NCBI RefSeq assembly: GCF_016616095.2
Contig: NZ_CP067089.2
Coordinates: 3,658,001 to 3,722,000 of the forward strand
Length of the DNA stretch: 64,000 bases
Direction: 5' to 3'
Source: Breznakiella homolactica
GTDB lineage: Bacteria > Spirochaetota > Spirochaetia > Treponematales > Breznakiellaceae
The translations under genes were made by a program, and so were the position numbers. The notes beneath the pieces are model-generated. The model was not told the origin of the DNA. It did not search any database and saw only the letters and a list, made by a program, of their open reading frames with translations. This document shows positions 1 to 8,586 of the stretch, one piece after another (the stretch's first letter is position 1; every line of letters begins with the position of its first letter).

Positions 1-713
1 CGGAACTGCTTAAGCCGGAGCAGCTGGATGTCCAGTTCAAATTCGAATATCTCGTCCCTGAACGCCCGGTATTTGAGGGTTTTTTCAGCCTGAACCCTGA
101 GGGTGTCGTAGGACCGTTTTACTTCCCCGAGGATTCCCTCAACCTGGCGCATGTTTTCTTCGGTTTTGGCCAGCTTCCGCTCGGCCTCGGCGCCTTTGAC
201 CTTGTACCGGGTGATTCCCGCGGCTTCCTCGAAAAGGTACCGCCTTTCATCGGGTTTCGACGAAAGGACCTGGTCTATTTTCCCCTGTTCCATCACCGAA
301 TACGCGGCTTTGCCGACGCCGGTATCCCAGAACAGTTCCCGGACTTCCTTGAGCCGGGAAGGGGTGGAATTTATATAATATTCACTTTCCCCGGACCGGT
401 AGAGCCGCCGTTTAATCTGAATCTCCGGCATGTCGATGGGGAGGAGGCCGGTTTCGTTGGCCAGGGTCAGGGTGACTTCGGCGACGTTGAGGGGCTTCCG
501 GTTTTCCGTTCCGTTGAAGATAACGTCTTCCATCTTCTCGGCCCGGAGGGACTTGGACGCCTGTTCGCCGAGTACCCACTTGATGGCGTCCACCACGTTT
601 GATTTTCCGCAGCCGTTGGGGCCCAGGAGGGCGGTAATCCCATCGGCGAATTCGACCCGGGTACGGTCGGCAAAGGACTTGAATCCGAATATATCAAGGC
701 TCTTTAAGAACAA
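1..713 (-). CDS. smc: Chromosome segregation ATPase SMC, N-terminal part (cut by window edge)
   Basis: Cytoplasmic condensin subunit that compacts and segregates the chromosome. The 237 visible codons start FLKSLDIFGFKSFADRT and carry the SMC Walker A motif LGPNGCGKSN at about residues 29-38. They continue through the N-terminal ABC half, with the Q-loop region around MEQGKIDQ, into the start of the first coiled coil (EAERKLAKTEENMRQVE). The start is TTG at 713-711: GGAG at 721-724 sits 7 bases upstream, and the protein then begins exactly where SMC proteins begin. The coiled coil, hinge and C-terminal half lie to the left of the window. A promoter and a palindrome lie upstream (841-869, 828-841). 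Family assignment is very safe. Confidence 0.96.
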   Translation of the reverse strand, partial: MFLKSLDIFGFKSFADRTRVEFADGITALLGPNGCGKSNVVDAIKWVLGEQASKSLRAEKMEDVIFNGTENRKPLNVAEVTLTLANETGLLPIDMPEIQIKRRLYRSGESEYYINSTPSRLKEVRELFWDTGVGKAAYSVMEQGKIDQVLSSKPDERRYLFEEAAGITRYKVKGAEAERKLAKTEENMRQVEGILGEVKRSYDTLRVQAEKTLKYRAFRDEIFEFELDIQLLRLKQF

Positions 714-827
714 AGGCTTTCTCCGTTTATGACTTTTCCAGAAATTCGCATCTTTTTTTAAATAATACACAGCCGGACTGTATATTCCTTATATAAAAAT
801 AGCAGAAAAGAGCCCGTGGGTAAATGC

Positions 828-841
828 TATACGTGCGTATA
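828..841. promoter_or_regulatory. 14-bp perfect palindrome at the smc transcription start (candidate operator)
   Basis: TATACG-TG-CGTATA is a perfect inverted repeat immediately downstream of the predicted smc -10 box. A dimeric repressor bound here would block initiation. The regulator is unknown; the operator role is inferred from position and symmetry only. Confidence 0.4.
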
Positions 842-869
842 CTCTACCATTGCCGGAGGCCGGGGTCAA
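841..869 (-). promoter_or_regulatory. Promoter for smc
   Basis: On the minus strand the -35 box TTGACC (864-869) and the -10 box TAGAGT (841-846) are separated by exactly 17 bases. Transcription would start near 834 and give a leader of about 120 bases before the TTG start of smc. A perfect palindrome lies on the predicted start point. Confidence 0.6.
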
Positions 870-910
870 GAAAGGGGGTGAATTGTAGTGAATTTTGCGG
901 AAATTGGGGA

Positions 911-2278
911 TTATTCCCGCGCCGGAAGGGGTATTGCCTGTCCGGACTGGATACCCTTTTGGCTGTTTAAACCCCGGGGATCCACGGGATACCGGAACGG
1001 GATACTGTAGGCGGAACGGGCCGTCCGGGCGGCGTCTCCGTGCCCGGTGAGATACCCGGTCCCGTAGGAACCGGTGTCGATTTCAGCGGTGCCATTATGG
1101 TGGATATAGGCCTGGCTGTTTTTATTGAAGGTGAGCAGCCGGTCTCCGGTATAGGCTCCGGTACCGGATATGGTTCCGGTTTTGGTAATCCCCGCGTAGG
1201 CAATGGATGAATCCGTCCCCGGCGGGGTAAAGGAGCCTCCGGCGGGTATACCGCTGAATACCCCTTCACCGGGGGCCAGGAGAATGCTGGCAGCGGATAC
1301 GGCAGCCGTCCTTGTCTGTATTTCACCGTTGTATCCCAGGGTGCCGGAGGACGCGTTGACGTAATTGGCCAGGAGCCATTGCCGGATCAGCGCGGTCCAT
1401 GAGCTGAATTCCGCGTTGATCTGGGTGCCGGCCGCCTGGGTTACCGCCTGGTAGTCGTAATACGGAGAGTATACTATATCCTTGTATATCCCGGTTCCTT
1501 TGCTGGAATGGATCCTGAGCCATTGGAAAAAAAGATACGCCGTGGCGTACTCATCCAATACCGAATCATCCTCCTGCCACACGAAAAAGTTGTTTCCCTT
1601 CGCGATGGTCCCCATGGGATCGGCGTTGAAATAGGATACCCGTGATGTCTGGCTGCCTCCGTATATGTATTCCGCGGCGGTGGAAAGGCCTTCATTGATC
1701 CAGGTGTCCTGGGGATAAAAATACAATCCGTTTTTCCGTGTGGTTAAACTCACCGAGTAATTGATCAGGTGCTGGAATTCGTGGGCGATGGTTGAATAAA
1801 ATTCACTGTCCCCGGGGGTGCCGGGGTTTACATCCAGGTACAGCAGTTCCCCCAGGTTGGAATAGGCGTGGTTTTGGAACAGGTCGTCAGGGTCAAAGTA
1901 CCCCGCAATATAGCCGCCCCCTGCCGTCCTGCTGTACCCGTCTCTGATATCCAGAAGCAGGAGGATTATCTGGTTGTTACCGTTAATACCGATAGGGCTA
2001 CCGAAACTTTCGGTGATTTGATTGTAAATCGCGTTTTTAAAGGTTGCCGCGATATTTTCTCCGGTTGACGCGGAAATGCCCGCCTGCACATCGGCGTATA
2101 CTTGGCAGACGCTGTTCTGTGCCAGGAGAACCGTATTTATCGTGTAATAGCTGGAGGTGGTAAAATCATAGGCGTAAAACTGCCCGTCGTCGAGGTCCAT
2201 CCGTGTGTTTAGGTTACTGCATGAAACAGCCAATAGCGCCAGGCACAATCCTGTGACAGAAAAGCGGATGGTTTTCAT
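911..2278 (-). CDS. Secreted lipoprotein with HExxH metallopeptidase motif (M30/hyicolysin-like), copy 1
   Basis: A 455-residue predicted lipoprotein: short basic N-terminus, hydrophobic stretch and lipobox LLAVSC with the acylated Cys at about residue 20. A zinc-protease motif AHEFQHLI lies near residue 166, followed 28-30 residues later by WINEGLSTAAEY, whose Glu fits a third zinc ligand. This layout resembles peptidase family M30 (hyicolysin); the assignment comes from the motif, not a search. The start is ATG at 2278 with GGAG 9 bases upstream; the TTG at 2287 abuts the GGAG and is rejected. It is a close paralogue of the gene at 2757-4145 and probably shares its transcript. Likely on the periplasmic face or cell surface, substrate unknown. 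Confidence 0.8.
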   Translation of the reverse strand: MKTIRFSVTGLCLALLAVSCSNLNTRMDLDDGQFYAYDFTTSSYYTINTVLLAQNSVCQVYADVQAGISASTGENIAATFKNAIYNQITESFGSPIGINGNNQIILLLLDIRDGYSRTAGGGYIAGYFDPDDLFQNHAYSNLGELLYLDVNPGTPGDSEFYSTIAHEFQHLINYSVSLTTRKNGLYFYPQDTWINEGLSTAAEYIYGGSQTSRVSYFNADPMGTIAKGNNFFVWQEDDSVLDEYATAYLFFQWLRIHSSKGTGIYKDIVYSPYYDYQAVTQAAGTQINAEFSSWTALIRQWLLANYVNASSGTLGYNGEIQTRTAAVSAASILLAPGEGVFSGIPAGGSFTPPGTDSSIAYAGITKTGTISGTGAYTGDRLLTFNKNSQAYIHHNGTAEIDTGSYGTGYLTGHGDAARTARSAYSIPFRYPVDPRGLNSQKGIQSGQAIPLPARE

Positions 2279-2383
2279 GTACTGCAACTCCGTTTTTAAA
2301 TAGACGTATTTGATAAATTATTGAATTTAACCAAATACGGCAAGAAAAAACAGAGTATTTATGACATGAATAAAGAAGGCTGT

Positions 2384-2770
2384 TTATTCTATGAGCCGTA
2401 TTTCCCGCAGGTAATTGCGGATACCCGCGCTCCGTCCGTCCGCCAGAACCAGTTCCTCCGTTTCGGCTTTGCCTTCCACGGTAACCCGCCGCTGCTGGAA
2501 ATCCATGAGTATCTTCTGGTCCTGGCGTTCAATATACCATTGAACGCCGTCATCCGCGGAAATCACTATGTCGGGCAGCGGATTGCTTCCCACCAGCCGT
2601 ACCAGGCCCGTGACACTGACCGTGGGCAGATCCTTTGCCGGTTTTTCCGGAACCGTAAGCCCCTCCTGGGTCTCGGGAACGTCCTTTTTTCCCATAGAAA
2701 ACACGTTCCCGGCGGTCCCGCAGCAGAAAACCGCCGCCAGGACCAAGCCGAGTATTCTAGTTTTTTCCAT
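2384..2770 (-). CDS. Small secreted protein between the two HExxH lipoproteins
   Basis: A protein of 128 residues with an N-terminal hydrophobic signal (MEKTRILGLVLAAVFCCG) followed by a charged, soluble region rich in beta-type sequence. No catalytic motif is visible. The pattern GLVRLVGSNPLPDIVIS, later VTVEGKAETEEL, resembles small OB-fold-like secreted proteins, but this is only an impression. The start is taken at ATG 2770, giving a normal signal peptide; the further-upstream start at 2791 would add a hydrophilic tail. It overlaps the end of the upstream metallopeptidase gene by 14 bases, so the two are almost certainly cotranscribed. Function unknown. Confidence 0.7.
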   Translation of the reverse strand: MEKTRILGLVLAAVFCCGTAGNVFSMGKKDVPETQEGLTVPEKPAKDLPTVSVTGLVRLVGSNPLPDIVISADDGVQWYIERQDQKILMDFQQRRVTVEGKAETEELVLADGRSAGIRNYLREIRLIE

Positions 2771-4145
2771 ACAGCAAATCCGTTCCGTCAAAGGTCCGTT
2801 CCCGTTCTCCGAGAATCGCCGCCGCGTCCACAGGGTATTTTCCCGGATTTTGATAGGCCTGCCTGCCGGCTTCTACGACGCTCCGGCTGTCTCCGTTTCC
2901 GGTCAGCTGCCCCGTCTCGTAGGCGGAAGAAACGATATTTCCAGAAGTGTTGAAAACCGCGTTGCTGTCATTGGAATTAAACGTAAGGAGCCGCGTTCCG
3001 GTATAAGGCGTTGTTGTGGAAATTAAAGTACTATTCTTGGTCGCCCCAGCATATCGTATATTTCCTGTGTCGGTTACGTCAAATTGTGTGTTTATTTTAC
3101 TGTAGACCCCCTCGCCGGGCAGCAGGTTCCTGGTATTATCCGATATAGCGTAGGTAGTGGTCTGTATTTCACCCTTATACCCGAGGGTTCCGGTGGCGCT
3201 GTTTACGTAATTCGCCAGGAGCCATTCCCTCATGAGGGTGCCCCAGTCGGAATAAGGTCCGCCGATAGAGGTCGCGGCGGCCGTAACGGCGTGATAATCG
3301 TAATCGGGTGATTGTATTATATTTTTATAGATACCTGTACCGCCGGACTGTATACGCAGCCACTGGAAGAACAAATAGACCGTGGCGTATTCGTCCAGGA
3401 CATTGGCGTCGTTCTGCCACACAAAGAAGTTGTTCCCCTTGGAAATGGTTCCACCGCGGTCGCTGTTGAAATAGTTGATCCGCTGGGTGTAGTGGCCGCC
3501 CCGGTAAATATATTCCGCCGCGGAGGAGAGCCCCTCGTCGATCCAGGTATCCATATCGTAAATCGTATTGCCGATTATCCGGTAGTCAACACTGGCAGTG
3601 AAGTTAATCTGGTGCTGGAGCTCATGGGCTATGGTCGAGTAAAACTCGGTAGTACCCGGCTGGCCGGGATTCGTATCGAGGTAGATCATGTCCGCCTGGT
3701 TTGAATAGGGATATCTCGTGGAACGCTGAAACATGTCAGATGGATTAAAATACCCCGCCACATAACCGCTCCCGGAATACCCGTCCCTGATATCCAGGAG
3801 CAGCAGGATTAGTTTCCGGTTACCGTCCAGATCCCCAAACGGACCGAAGGCATTTGTTATCTTGTAAACAATATTGTTCTGGAATTCCGCGGCGATTGTC
3901 TCCGCCGTGGCGATTGAGACCCCGGCGTTCCTGTCGGCGTACACAATGCAGGTGCTGTTTTCCGCCAGATGGACCGCGTTGACGGTGTAGTAAACGGATT
4001 TATTCTGCAGTTCGGACTGGTAAATATCCTGGGCGTAGAACTGCCGCGAGCTCCGGCCCGCGTAAGTTCCGCCGCCGGAGTCCTCGCAGGAAGCCAGGGC
4101 CAGCAGCAGGGGGGTAATTATGTAAAGTACCATGGTTTTTTTCAA
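2757..4145 (-). CDS. Secreted lipoprotein with HExxH metallopeptidase motif (M30/hyicolysin-like), copy 2
   Basis: A 462-residue lipoprotein precursor with lipobox LALASC (Cys 20), zinc motif AHELQHQI near residues 173-180 and a downstream TWIDEGLSSAAEY supplying a plausible third ligand. Long stretches match copy 1 almost residue for residue, for example GNNFFVWQ followed by VLDEYAT and YLFFQWLRI, so the pair is a tandem duplication. The start is TTG at 4145: AGGAG lies 7 bases upstream, and the next in-frame ATG (4133) would shorten the signal peptide. It is first in a likely three-gene transcript with the small secreted protein and copy 1. Substrate unknown; extracytoplasmic proteolysis is inferred from the motif. 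Confidence 0.8.
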   Translation of the reverse strand: MKKTMVLYIITPLLLALASCEDSGGGTYAGRSSRQFYAQDIYQSELQNKSVYYTVNAVHLAENSTCIVYADRNAGVSIATAETIAAEFQNNIVYKITNAFGPFGDLDGNRKLILLLLDIRDGYSGSGYVAGYFNPSDMFQRSTRYPYSNQADMIYLDTNPGQPGTTEFYSTIAHELQHQINFTASVDYRIIGNTIYDMDTWIDEGLSSAAEYIYRGGHYTQRINYFNSDRGGTISKGNNFFVWQNDANVLDEYATVYLFFQWLRIQSGGTGIYKNIIQSPDYDYHAVTAAATSIGGPYSDWGTLMREWLLANYVNSATGTLGYKGEIQTTTYAISDNTRNLLPGEGVYSKINTQFDVTDTGNIRYAGATKNSTLISTTTPYTGTRLLTFNSNDSNAVFNTSGNIVSSAYETGQLTGNGDSRSVVEAGRQAYQNPGKYPVDAAAILGERERTFDGTDLLYGKN

Positions 4146-4261
4146 AACATACTCCTATGCCGAACCGGAAATAAATGCATAGATAAGCGGATCGGCTACT
4201 ATGTACAATAATATACAGCAATTTCGGTTAATTTCATGGTCCTGCACTGTATTTTGCCCCC

Positions 4262-4303
4262 TTGACAGTATGTTTTCCCTTACCCATCATAAATACGAGA
4301 GGT
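4262..4303 (+). promoter_or_regulatory. Probable promoter and ribosome-binding site deciding the start of the GatB fusion
   Basis: TTGACA at 4262-4267 is a consensus -35 box. A weaker -10 box CATCAT follows at 4285-4290 with 17-base spacing. GAGAGG at 4297-4302 lies 9 bases before a GTG at 4312. Any start upstream of the promoter would not be on the transcript, so the GTG is preferred. Confidence 0.5.
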
Positions 4304-4311
4304 TGGAAACT

Positions 4312-6705
4312 GTGTATAAATCCCATATTTACCTTGAAGTCCGGATTCTTCTCCTTACGGGGGTAAAGACCTTCTGTTCCTGCGGAGATGAAGCCCTGTC
4401 CTGTCCGATCTGCCGGGAGGAACCGGGGGCCGCGCCGAGCCTCAATTCCGGGGCCGCCCGGAAGGCCTATTCGGTGATCCGGAGCCTGGGCGGGACCATC
4501 ATCAAGGACGCCCCCTACGAACGCAATCTCTCCACCCCGAAGACCCCCGACGGCATTTCCCTGTCCCGGCTTTCGGTAAAGCTTGGAGTGGACGGGGCCA
4601 TGGATATCAGCTTCCACCGGCGGAAAAAACGGATCCGCATCGCCGAAGTCCGGGTTGAGGAAGACGCGGGCCGCCTTACCCATTCGGGCAGCGAAACCCG
4701 GATGGATTATTCCCGGGCGGGCATGCCGAGCCTGCGGATACGGACCGCCCCTGATTTCGAAATAGGAGAAGAAGCTGAAGTTTTCTTAAGTGATCTCCGG
4801 CGGCGTATCCAGTATCTCGAGGTTATTCCCGGGGTTCCCGTTGAAAGCGTCATGCGCTGCAACGCCTATGTGGCCATCGCTCCTTACCCGGAAATCCCGA
4901 AGAATTTCGTCAAACTCCGGAACCTCAATTCATTCAACTTCGTGTGGAAGGCCATCAATACCGAACTGACCCGCCAGGAGGAGATCCTCATCAACGGCGG
5001 GACGGTGCTCCCCGAGAGCCGGATCTGGAACGAGGCCAAAAGCATTACCGAATCCTACCAGAAGCGGAAGAGCGACGAGAAACCCCGGTTCGAACCGGTG
5101 GCCGGGGTACCGCCCTTTGTTCCGGGGCCGGATATCCTGGAAGCGCTGGATAATTTTTCCGTGGAGCTGCCCGAACCCCGGCGTGACCGGTTCATGCGGG
5201 AGTACGGATTGACCCTTCCCCAGGCTGAATTCGTCTGCGATGAAAAAAGCCGGGCGGATTATTACGAAAAGACCCTGTCCCTGGGGGCTTCGCCCAAGGA
5301 AGCGGCCCAGTGGCTGGCGTCCTATGTGATAAAGGAATTCAAGCGCCTTAATTTCACCCCAATGAACAGTCCCCTTACCCCGGAACGGCTTGCCGCGGTT
5401 CTCGGGATGCTGGATGAAAAGCGTATCCACGGCGGCATCGCCAAGCAGACCATCACCGCCGTGCTGGAGGAAAACCGGGATCCTGAAATACTGGTCAGGG
5501 AGCGGGGCTGGGAGCAGCTTACGGACCGGGAAGCCATAGAGGGAATTGTAACCGCGGTTATTGCCGCCAATCCCGAGGAGGTCCGGCGGATCAGGGAAGG
5601 CGACGCCGGACCCATCCAGTTCCTTACGGGGCTGGTCATGCGCGAAAGCTCGGGGCTCGCGGAGCCGTCCCTGGTAAAGGATGTGCTCCGGGAGCAGCTT
5701 TCGGTTTCCCTGATCTACGTACTTTCCATGGGCGGGGCTATTTCCGGGAGGATCAACGAAGACGGCGCCGTTGAAAGCGGCGATGAGAAGGTCCTCAGGG
5801 ATCTGCTGGCCAGTCATACCGGGACCGACAATTCCCGGGTGCGTTTTGAATCGATCCAGGTCGGCCGCCTCCTTTCGGAGGAAATTGTCCCCAGCGACTG
5901 GGCGGCGCTTATCGAGGCGGTGGCGGAAAAACTGAATTCCGGGACAGCCAACGGTATTGTGGTGGCCCACGGAACCGATACGCTGCCCTATACGGCGCCG
6001 CTGCTGTACTGGCTTTTTGCGGACGCCAACGCGCCGGTGGTCCTGGCGGCGTCGTCCTCGCCGCCGGGGGTGACCTCCGAGGCGGCGGACACCATGAAGG
6101 CTGCCATCGAACTTGCGGTGGATAAAACCAAGGGTGTGTACGTCGTCCACGGGGGCAGGGTGCTTTCCCCGCTGAATATCAAATTCGAGCGGATCGGCAC
6201 CGACGGGTTCAGAAACTGGAACATGAAGGAACCGGTCTTTTCCGGATCCTCTCTGCTCACCGGCCCCCTGGAGGCGGACCAGTACGTGCTGTCCCAGCTC
6301 CTGGAGGATGCCGCCAACTCCATGTGCGTTATCCGGATTTACCCCGGCATACGAAGCGATTTTCTTATTTCCCTGATGGACAAGGGTGTCCGTAACTTCT
6401 TTCTGGAACTCTACGACACCGGCACCGCCGGTTTCCGGGAAGGGCCCTATTCACTCAAACGGGCATTCAGCGCGGGAAAACGGCGGCAGACCTGTTTCTA
6501 CTGTACATCCCAGCAGGAAGGTATCGTTGATTTTTCGGGGTACAGTACTTCCAAGGAACTGTGGCGGGAAGGGGCGGTACCCATGGGGCCTCTTACCACT
6601 GAGACCGCGGTGGCCCGTTTCCTGGCGGCCAGCATTATCGCGGACAGCGAATCGGAGCGGGCGGAACTTATGGAAGTCGCCGGCCCCGAGGCCGCTTCCG
6701 TCTGA
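4312..6705 (+). CDS. gatB: GatB/GatE-like protein fused to an asparaginase (GatD-like) domain
   Basis: A 797-residue two-domain fusion. Residues 1-465 follow GatB: N-terminal zinc-knuckle cysteines (FCSC, then CPIC), VEEDAGRLTHSG, MDYSRAGMP, KLRNLNSFNFV, and a YqeY-type tail (PLTPERLAAVLGML to SLVKDVLREQL). From about 468 an asparaginase/GatD-like domain begins VLSMGGAISGRI and contains HGTDT at 553-557. Known GatCAB/GatDE enzymes amidate Glu-tRNA(Gln) using ammonia from Gln or Asn. Here the GatB kinase motif RKxYFYPDxPKxYQ is replaced by YERNLSTPKTPDGIS. The first asparaginase threonine (TGGT) is alanine at residue 476 (GCT, 5737-5739), while the second motif is intact. Activity is therefore uncertain. 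The GTG start is chosen because the protein then begins at the GatB start and has an upstream GAGAGG. Confidence 0.88.
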   Translation: MYKSHIYLEVRILLLTGVKTFCSCGDEALSCPICREEPGAAPSLNSGAARKAYSVIRSLGGTIIKDAPYERNLSTPKTPDGISLSRLSVKLGVDGAMDISFHRRKKRIRIAEVRVEEDAGRLTHSGSETRMDYSRAGMPSLRIRTAPDFEIGEEAEVFLSDLRRRIQYLEVIPGVPVESVMRCNAYVAIAPYPEIPKNFVKLRNLNSFNFVWKAINTELTRQEEILINGGTVLPESRIWNEAKSITESYQKRKSDEKPRFEPVAGVPPFVPGPDILEALDNFSVELPEPRRDRFMREYGLTLPQAEFVCDEKSRADYYEKTLSLGASPKEAAQWLASYVIKEFKRLNFTPMNSPLTPERLAAVLGMLDEKRIHGGIAKQTITAVLEENRDPEILVRERGWEQLTDREAIEGIVTAVIAANPEEVRRIREGDAGPIQFLTGLVMRESSGLAEPSLVKDVLREQLSVSLIYVLSMGGAISGRINEDGAVESGDEKVLRDLLASHTGTDNSRVRFESIQVGRLLSEEIVPSDWAALIEAVAEKLNSGTANGIVVAHGTDTLPYTAPLLYWLFADANAPVVLAASSSPPGVTSEAADTMKAAIELAVDKTKGVYVVHGGRVLSPLNIKFERIGTDGFRNWNMKEPVFSGSSLLTGPLEADQYVLSQLLEDAANSMCVIRIYPGIRSDFLISLMDKGVRNFFLELYDTGTAGFREGPYSLKRAFSAGKRRQTCFYCTSQQEGIVDFSGYSTSKELWREGAVPMGPLTTETAVARFLAASIIADSESERAELMEVAGPEAASV

Positions 6706-6722
6706 GCAGGGCTTATCAGAGC

Positions 6723-6756
6723 TGTTCGATAACTTCGGTTATCGAACAATTTTTTT
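6723..6756 (+). terminator. Rho-independent terminator after the GatB fusion
   Basis: A perfect 11-bp stem TGTTCGATAAC / GTTATCGAACA closes on a stable TTCG tetraloop (6734-6737) and is followed by seven T residues. The last two T's also form the stop codon of the convergent gene, so the genes are packed tail to tail. Confidence 0.9.
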
Positions 6757-8548
6757 ACTGGAATATCCGTATATTTTCCACCGCGGACCGGTGTTTCATT
6801 TTTACGATGAGGGTCTGCTCCGAAGGTGAATAGGCCCATCCCGAAGAATCGTACCGCTCAAACTGGGGATCGGTCCGGTAATCCATGTTGTACAGCTGTA
6901 TTTTGGTGAAGGGCCGCACTCCCCGGATAATCATGTGATGAGTTTCTCCCGGCGGAAAACTCACGGCAATGTTCAGGACCCCGCCGCTTTCCTCCGCGAT
7001 TACCGCCGATGCCGCGGTCCATGCCCATACGCCGTTATGCGACGCCGGCACCGCAATGCCCCGGGGGTAATATTCTCCGGGATTGAAGATATGGTACAGC
7101 TTTGCCGATTCTACCCGGTTCTCCGCGGTATTCCGGATCGTGCCGTCGTCGTTTATCTGCAGTTTTACCGGAGCGCTTGTCCCGTCGCCGGCGAGGCTCA
7201 GCATGGATAATACCAGGGACCGGCCGATGGCGGCGCGGTCCTGCCTGCCTGATTCAAGGCCGTACCGCGCCAGGGCATCGCCGAGGCGCAGATTGTATTC
7301 GGTGTCCGCTTCACCGTTATGGGCGGTAAAGACAATCCTGCCGTCGGGGCTTTTCTGCATTGATTCAGTGATTATGAACCAGCCTTGATCCAGAAACCGG
7401 TCAAAGGGGTTATCCCGCCCGGGGTAGAGGCTGTTCCAGTCGATCCAGCCCTCAAACAGCCCGGGGACCGTATCGGACTGTACCGCCGCCGGGTCCGCGG
7501 TTCGGAGCATGTCCGCGGCGCCGGTGATGAAGGTTTCCGCCCCGCGGATTGACAGGTTATGCACCACATGAATTTCCTTGAGGAAATCCATGGATTTTTC
7601 GTTTATCTGCCGGGAGACCCGGCTCAGGAATTCCCGGTCATACGCCGAAAGCGTCCGGAGCCCGGTGTCGAGCCGTCCGAGGTACACCGATGAGTTGTAG
7701 GTCCGCTGTCCGCTGTTCAGGAAAGATCCGGGGATTGCCGCCAGGGCGCTTTTGTACGTCCCCCGCAGTATGGATTCACCCAGATATGCCGTAACCAGGT
7801 CTTCCGACGGGTTGTTTCCCACGGTCTGGGTCCAGACGGAAAAAGCCTGATCCCGCCACCGGCCCACCGCCTGGTTGTACGCCGCGGTGTTTTCCGCTCC
7901 CGCGACGGTATAATCCGCCGGCGCAAAGGGCAGCCGCTCGGGAATAATGCCGTAGGAAGCGGTGGGAAGATTCCGGGCCAGGACCACCTTCCGTTCTTCA
8001 TGGTCAAGCCGGGAATTCATGAAGGTATATTTTTCTCCCCCGGAAATAACTACCAGCTGTCCGTCCCGGTCATCCCCGGAGCGGGAGGAGCGCAGCGGCC
8101 GGTACGGAATTTCCAGCGTTTGGCTGTTTCCGCTTATCGCGGCGCTGATGCGGAGTTCCTGGTTCCCGCCGGAGTAGGAGGTGGCGAATTCCAGGGATGA
8201 TCCGTCAGAAAGCCGGAAAACCACGGATTCTCCCTGGATGGCCATGGATTCCGGGAAAAGCTGGAAGGGCCCGGCGCTGCCGTCATCCGCAGTAAAGCCG
8301 TCGTTTCCGGAGAGCCGGAATTCCATTCCCCCGAAAAAAACGCTGGAGTCCCCTGTCAGGGCGTATTCGGAACCGCCGGGGGGTTCCTGATTTGCCGTAT
8401 CATCCCGGAAATAGCCGGAAACCACCAGGCCGCCTATCCGCTGGGTAAAGGAGCTCCGTTTCGTAAACTGTATCAGGATTAACCCTGCCAGGACCGCGGC
8501 GTACAGGATAAAAAGGCCGACAAACCGGGGGAAAATAGCTTTCTTCAT
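6755..8548 (-). CDS. Large unknown protein with a single N-terminal membrane anchor
   Basis: A protein of 597 residues with one N-terminal membrane segment (FVGLFILYAAVLAGLILIQF, about residues 8-27) and a long extracytoplasmic body. The first half is rich in beta-type sequence (QELRISAAISGNSQTLEIPY); the second half looks alpha-helical. No lipobox, protease or enzyme motif is recognised. The ATG at 8548 is chosen; the TTG three bases upstream has no support. A promoter box lies only 8 bases before the ATG and no Shine-Dalgarno is seen, suggesting a leaderless message. Monocistronic, convergent with the GatB fusion. A cell-envelope role is inferred from the anchor only. Confidence 0.75.
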   Translation of the reverse strand: MKKAIFPRFVGLFILYAAVLAGLILIQFTKRSSFTQRIGGLVVSGYFRDDTANQEPPGGSEYALTGDSSVFFGGMEFRLSGNDGFTADDGSAGPFQLFPESMAIQGESVVFRLSDGSSLEFATSYSGGNQELRISAAISGNSQTLEIPYRPLRSSRSGDDRDGQLVVISGGEKYTFMNSRLDHEERKVVLARNLPTASYGIIPERLPFAPADYTVAGAENTAAYNQAVGRWRDQAFSVWTQTVGNNPSEDLVTAYLGESILRGTYKSALAAIPGSFLNSGQRTYNSSVYLGRLDTGLRTLSAYDREFLSRVSRQINEKSMDFLKEIHVVHNLSIRGAETFITGAADMLRTADPAAVQSDTVPGLFEGWIDWNSLYPGRDNPFDRFLDQGWFIITESMQKSPDGRIVFTAHNGEADTEYNLRLGDALARYGLESGRQDRAAIGRSLVLSMLSLAGDGTSAPVKLQINDDGTIRNTAENRVESAKLYHIFNPGEYYPRGIAVPASHNGVWAWTAASAVIAEESGGVLNIAVSFPPGETHHMIIRGVRPFTKIQLYNMDYRTDPQFERYDSSGWAYSPSEQTLIVKMKHRSAVENIRIFQ

Positions 8549-8556
8549 CAATGATT

Positions 8557-8585
8557 ACAATACCGCAAGAATCGCTAATGTTCAA
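8557..8585 (-). promoter_or_regulatory. Promoter of the 6755-8548 gene
   Basis: Minus strand -35 TTGAAC (8580-8585), 17-base spacer, -10 TATTGT (8557-8562). Only 8 bases separate the -10 box from the ATG, and they contain no ribosome-binding site, so transcription would start about at the ATG. Confidence 0.55.
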
Positions 8586-8586
8586 C

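Noticed and set aside
4930..6150. 406-codon minus-strand open frame inside the GatB fusion
   Set aside because: Shadow of a gene with recognisable motifs throughout; no ribosome-binding site or family resemblance.
6723..6748. UUCG hairpin as bidirectional terminator
   Set aside because: On the minus strand it is followed by GCTCTGATAAG rather than a T-run, so only plus-strand termination is supported.
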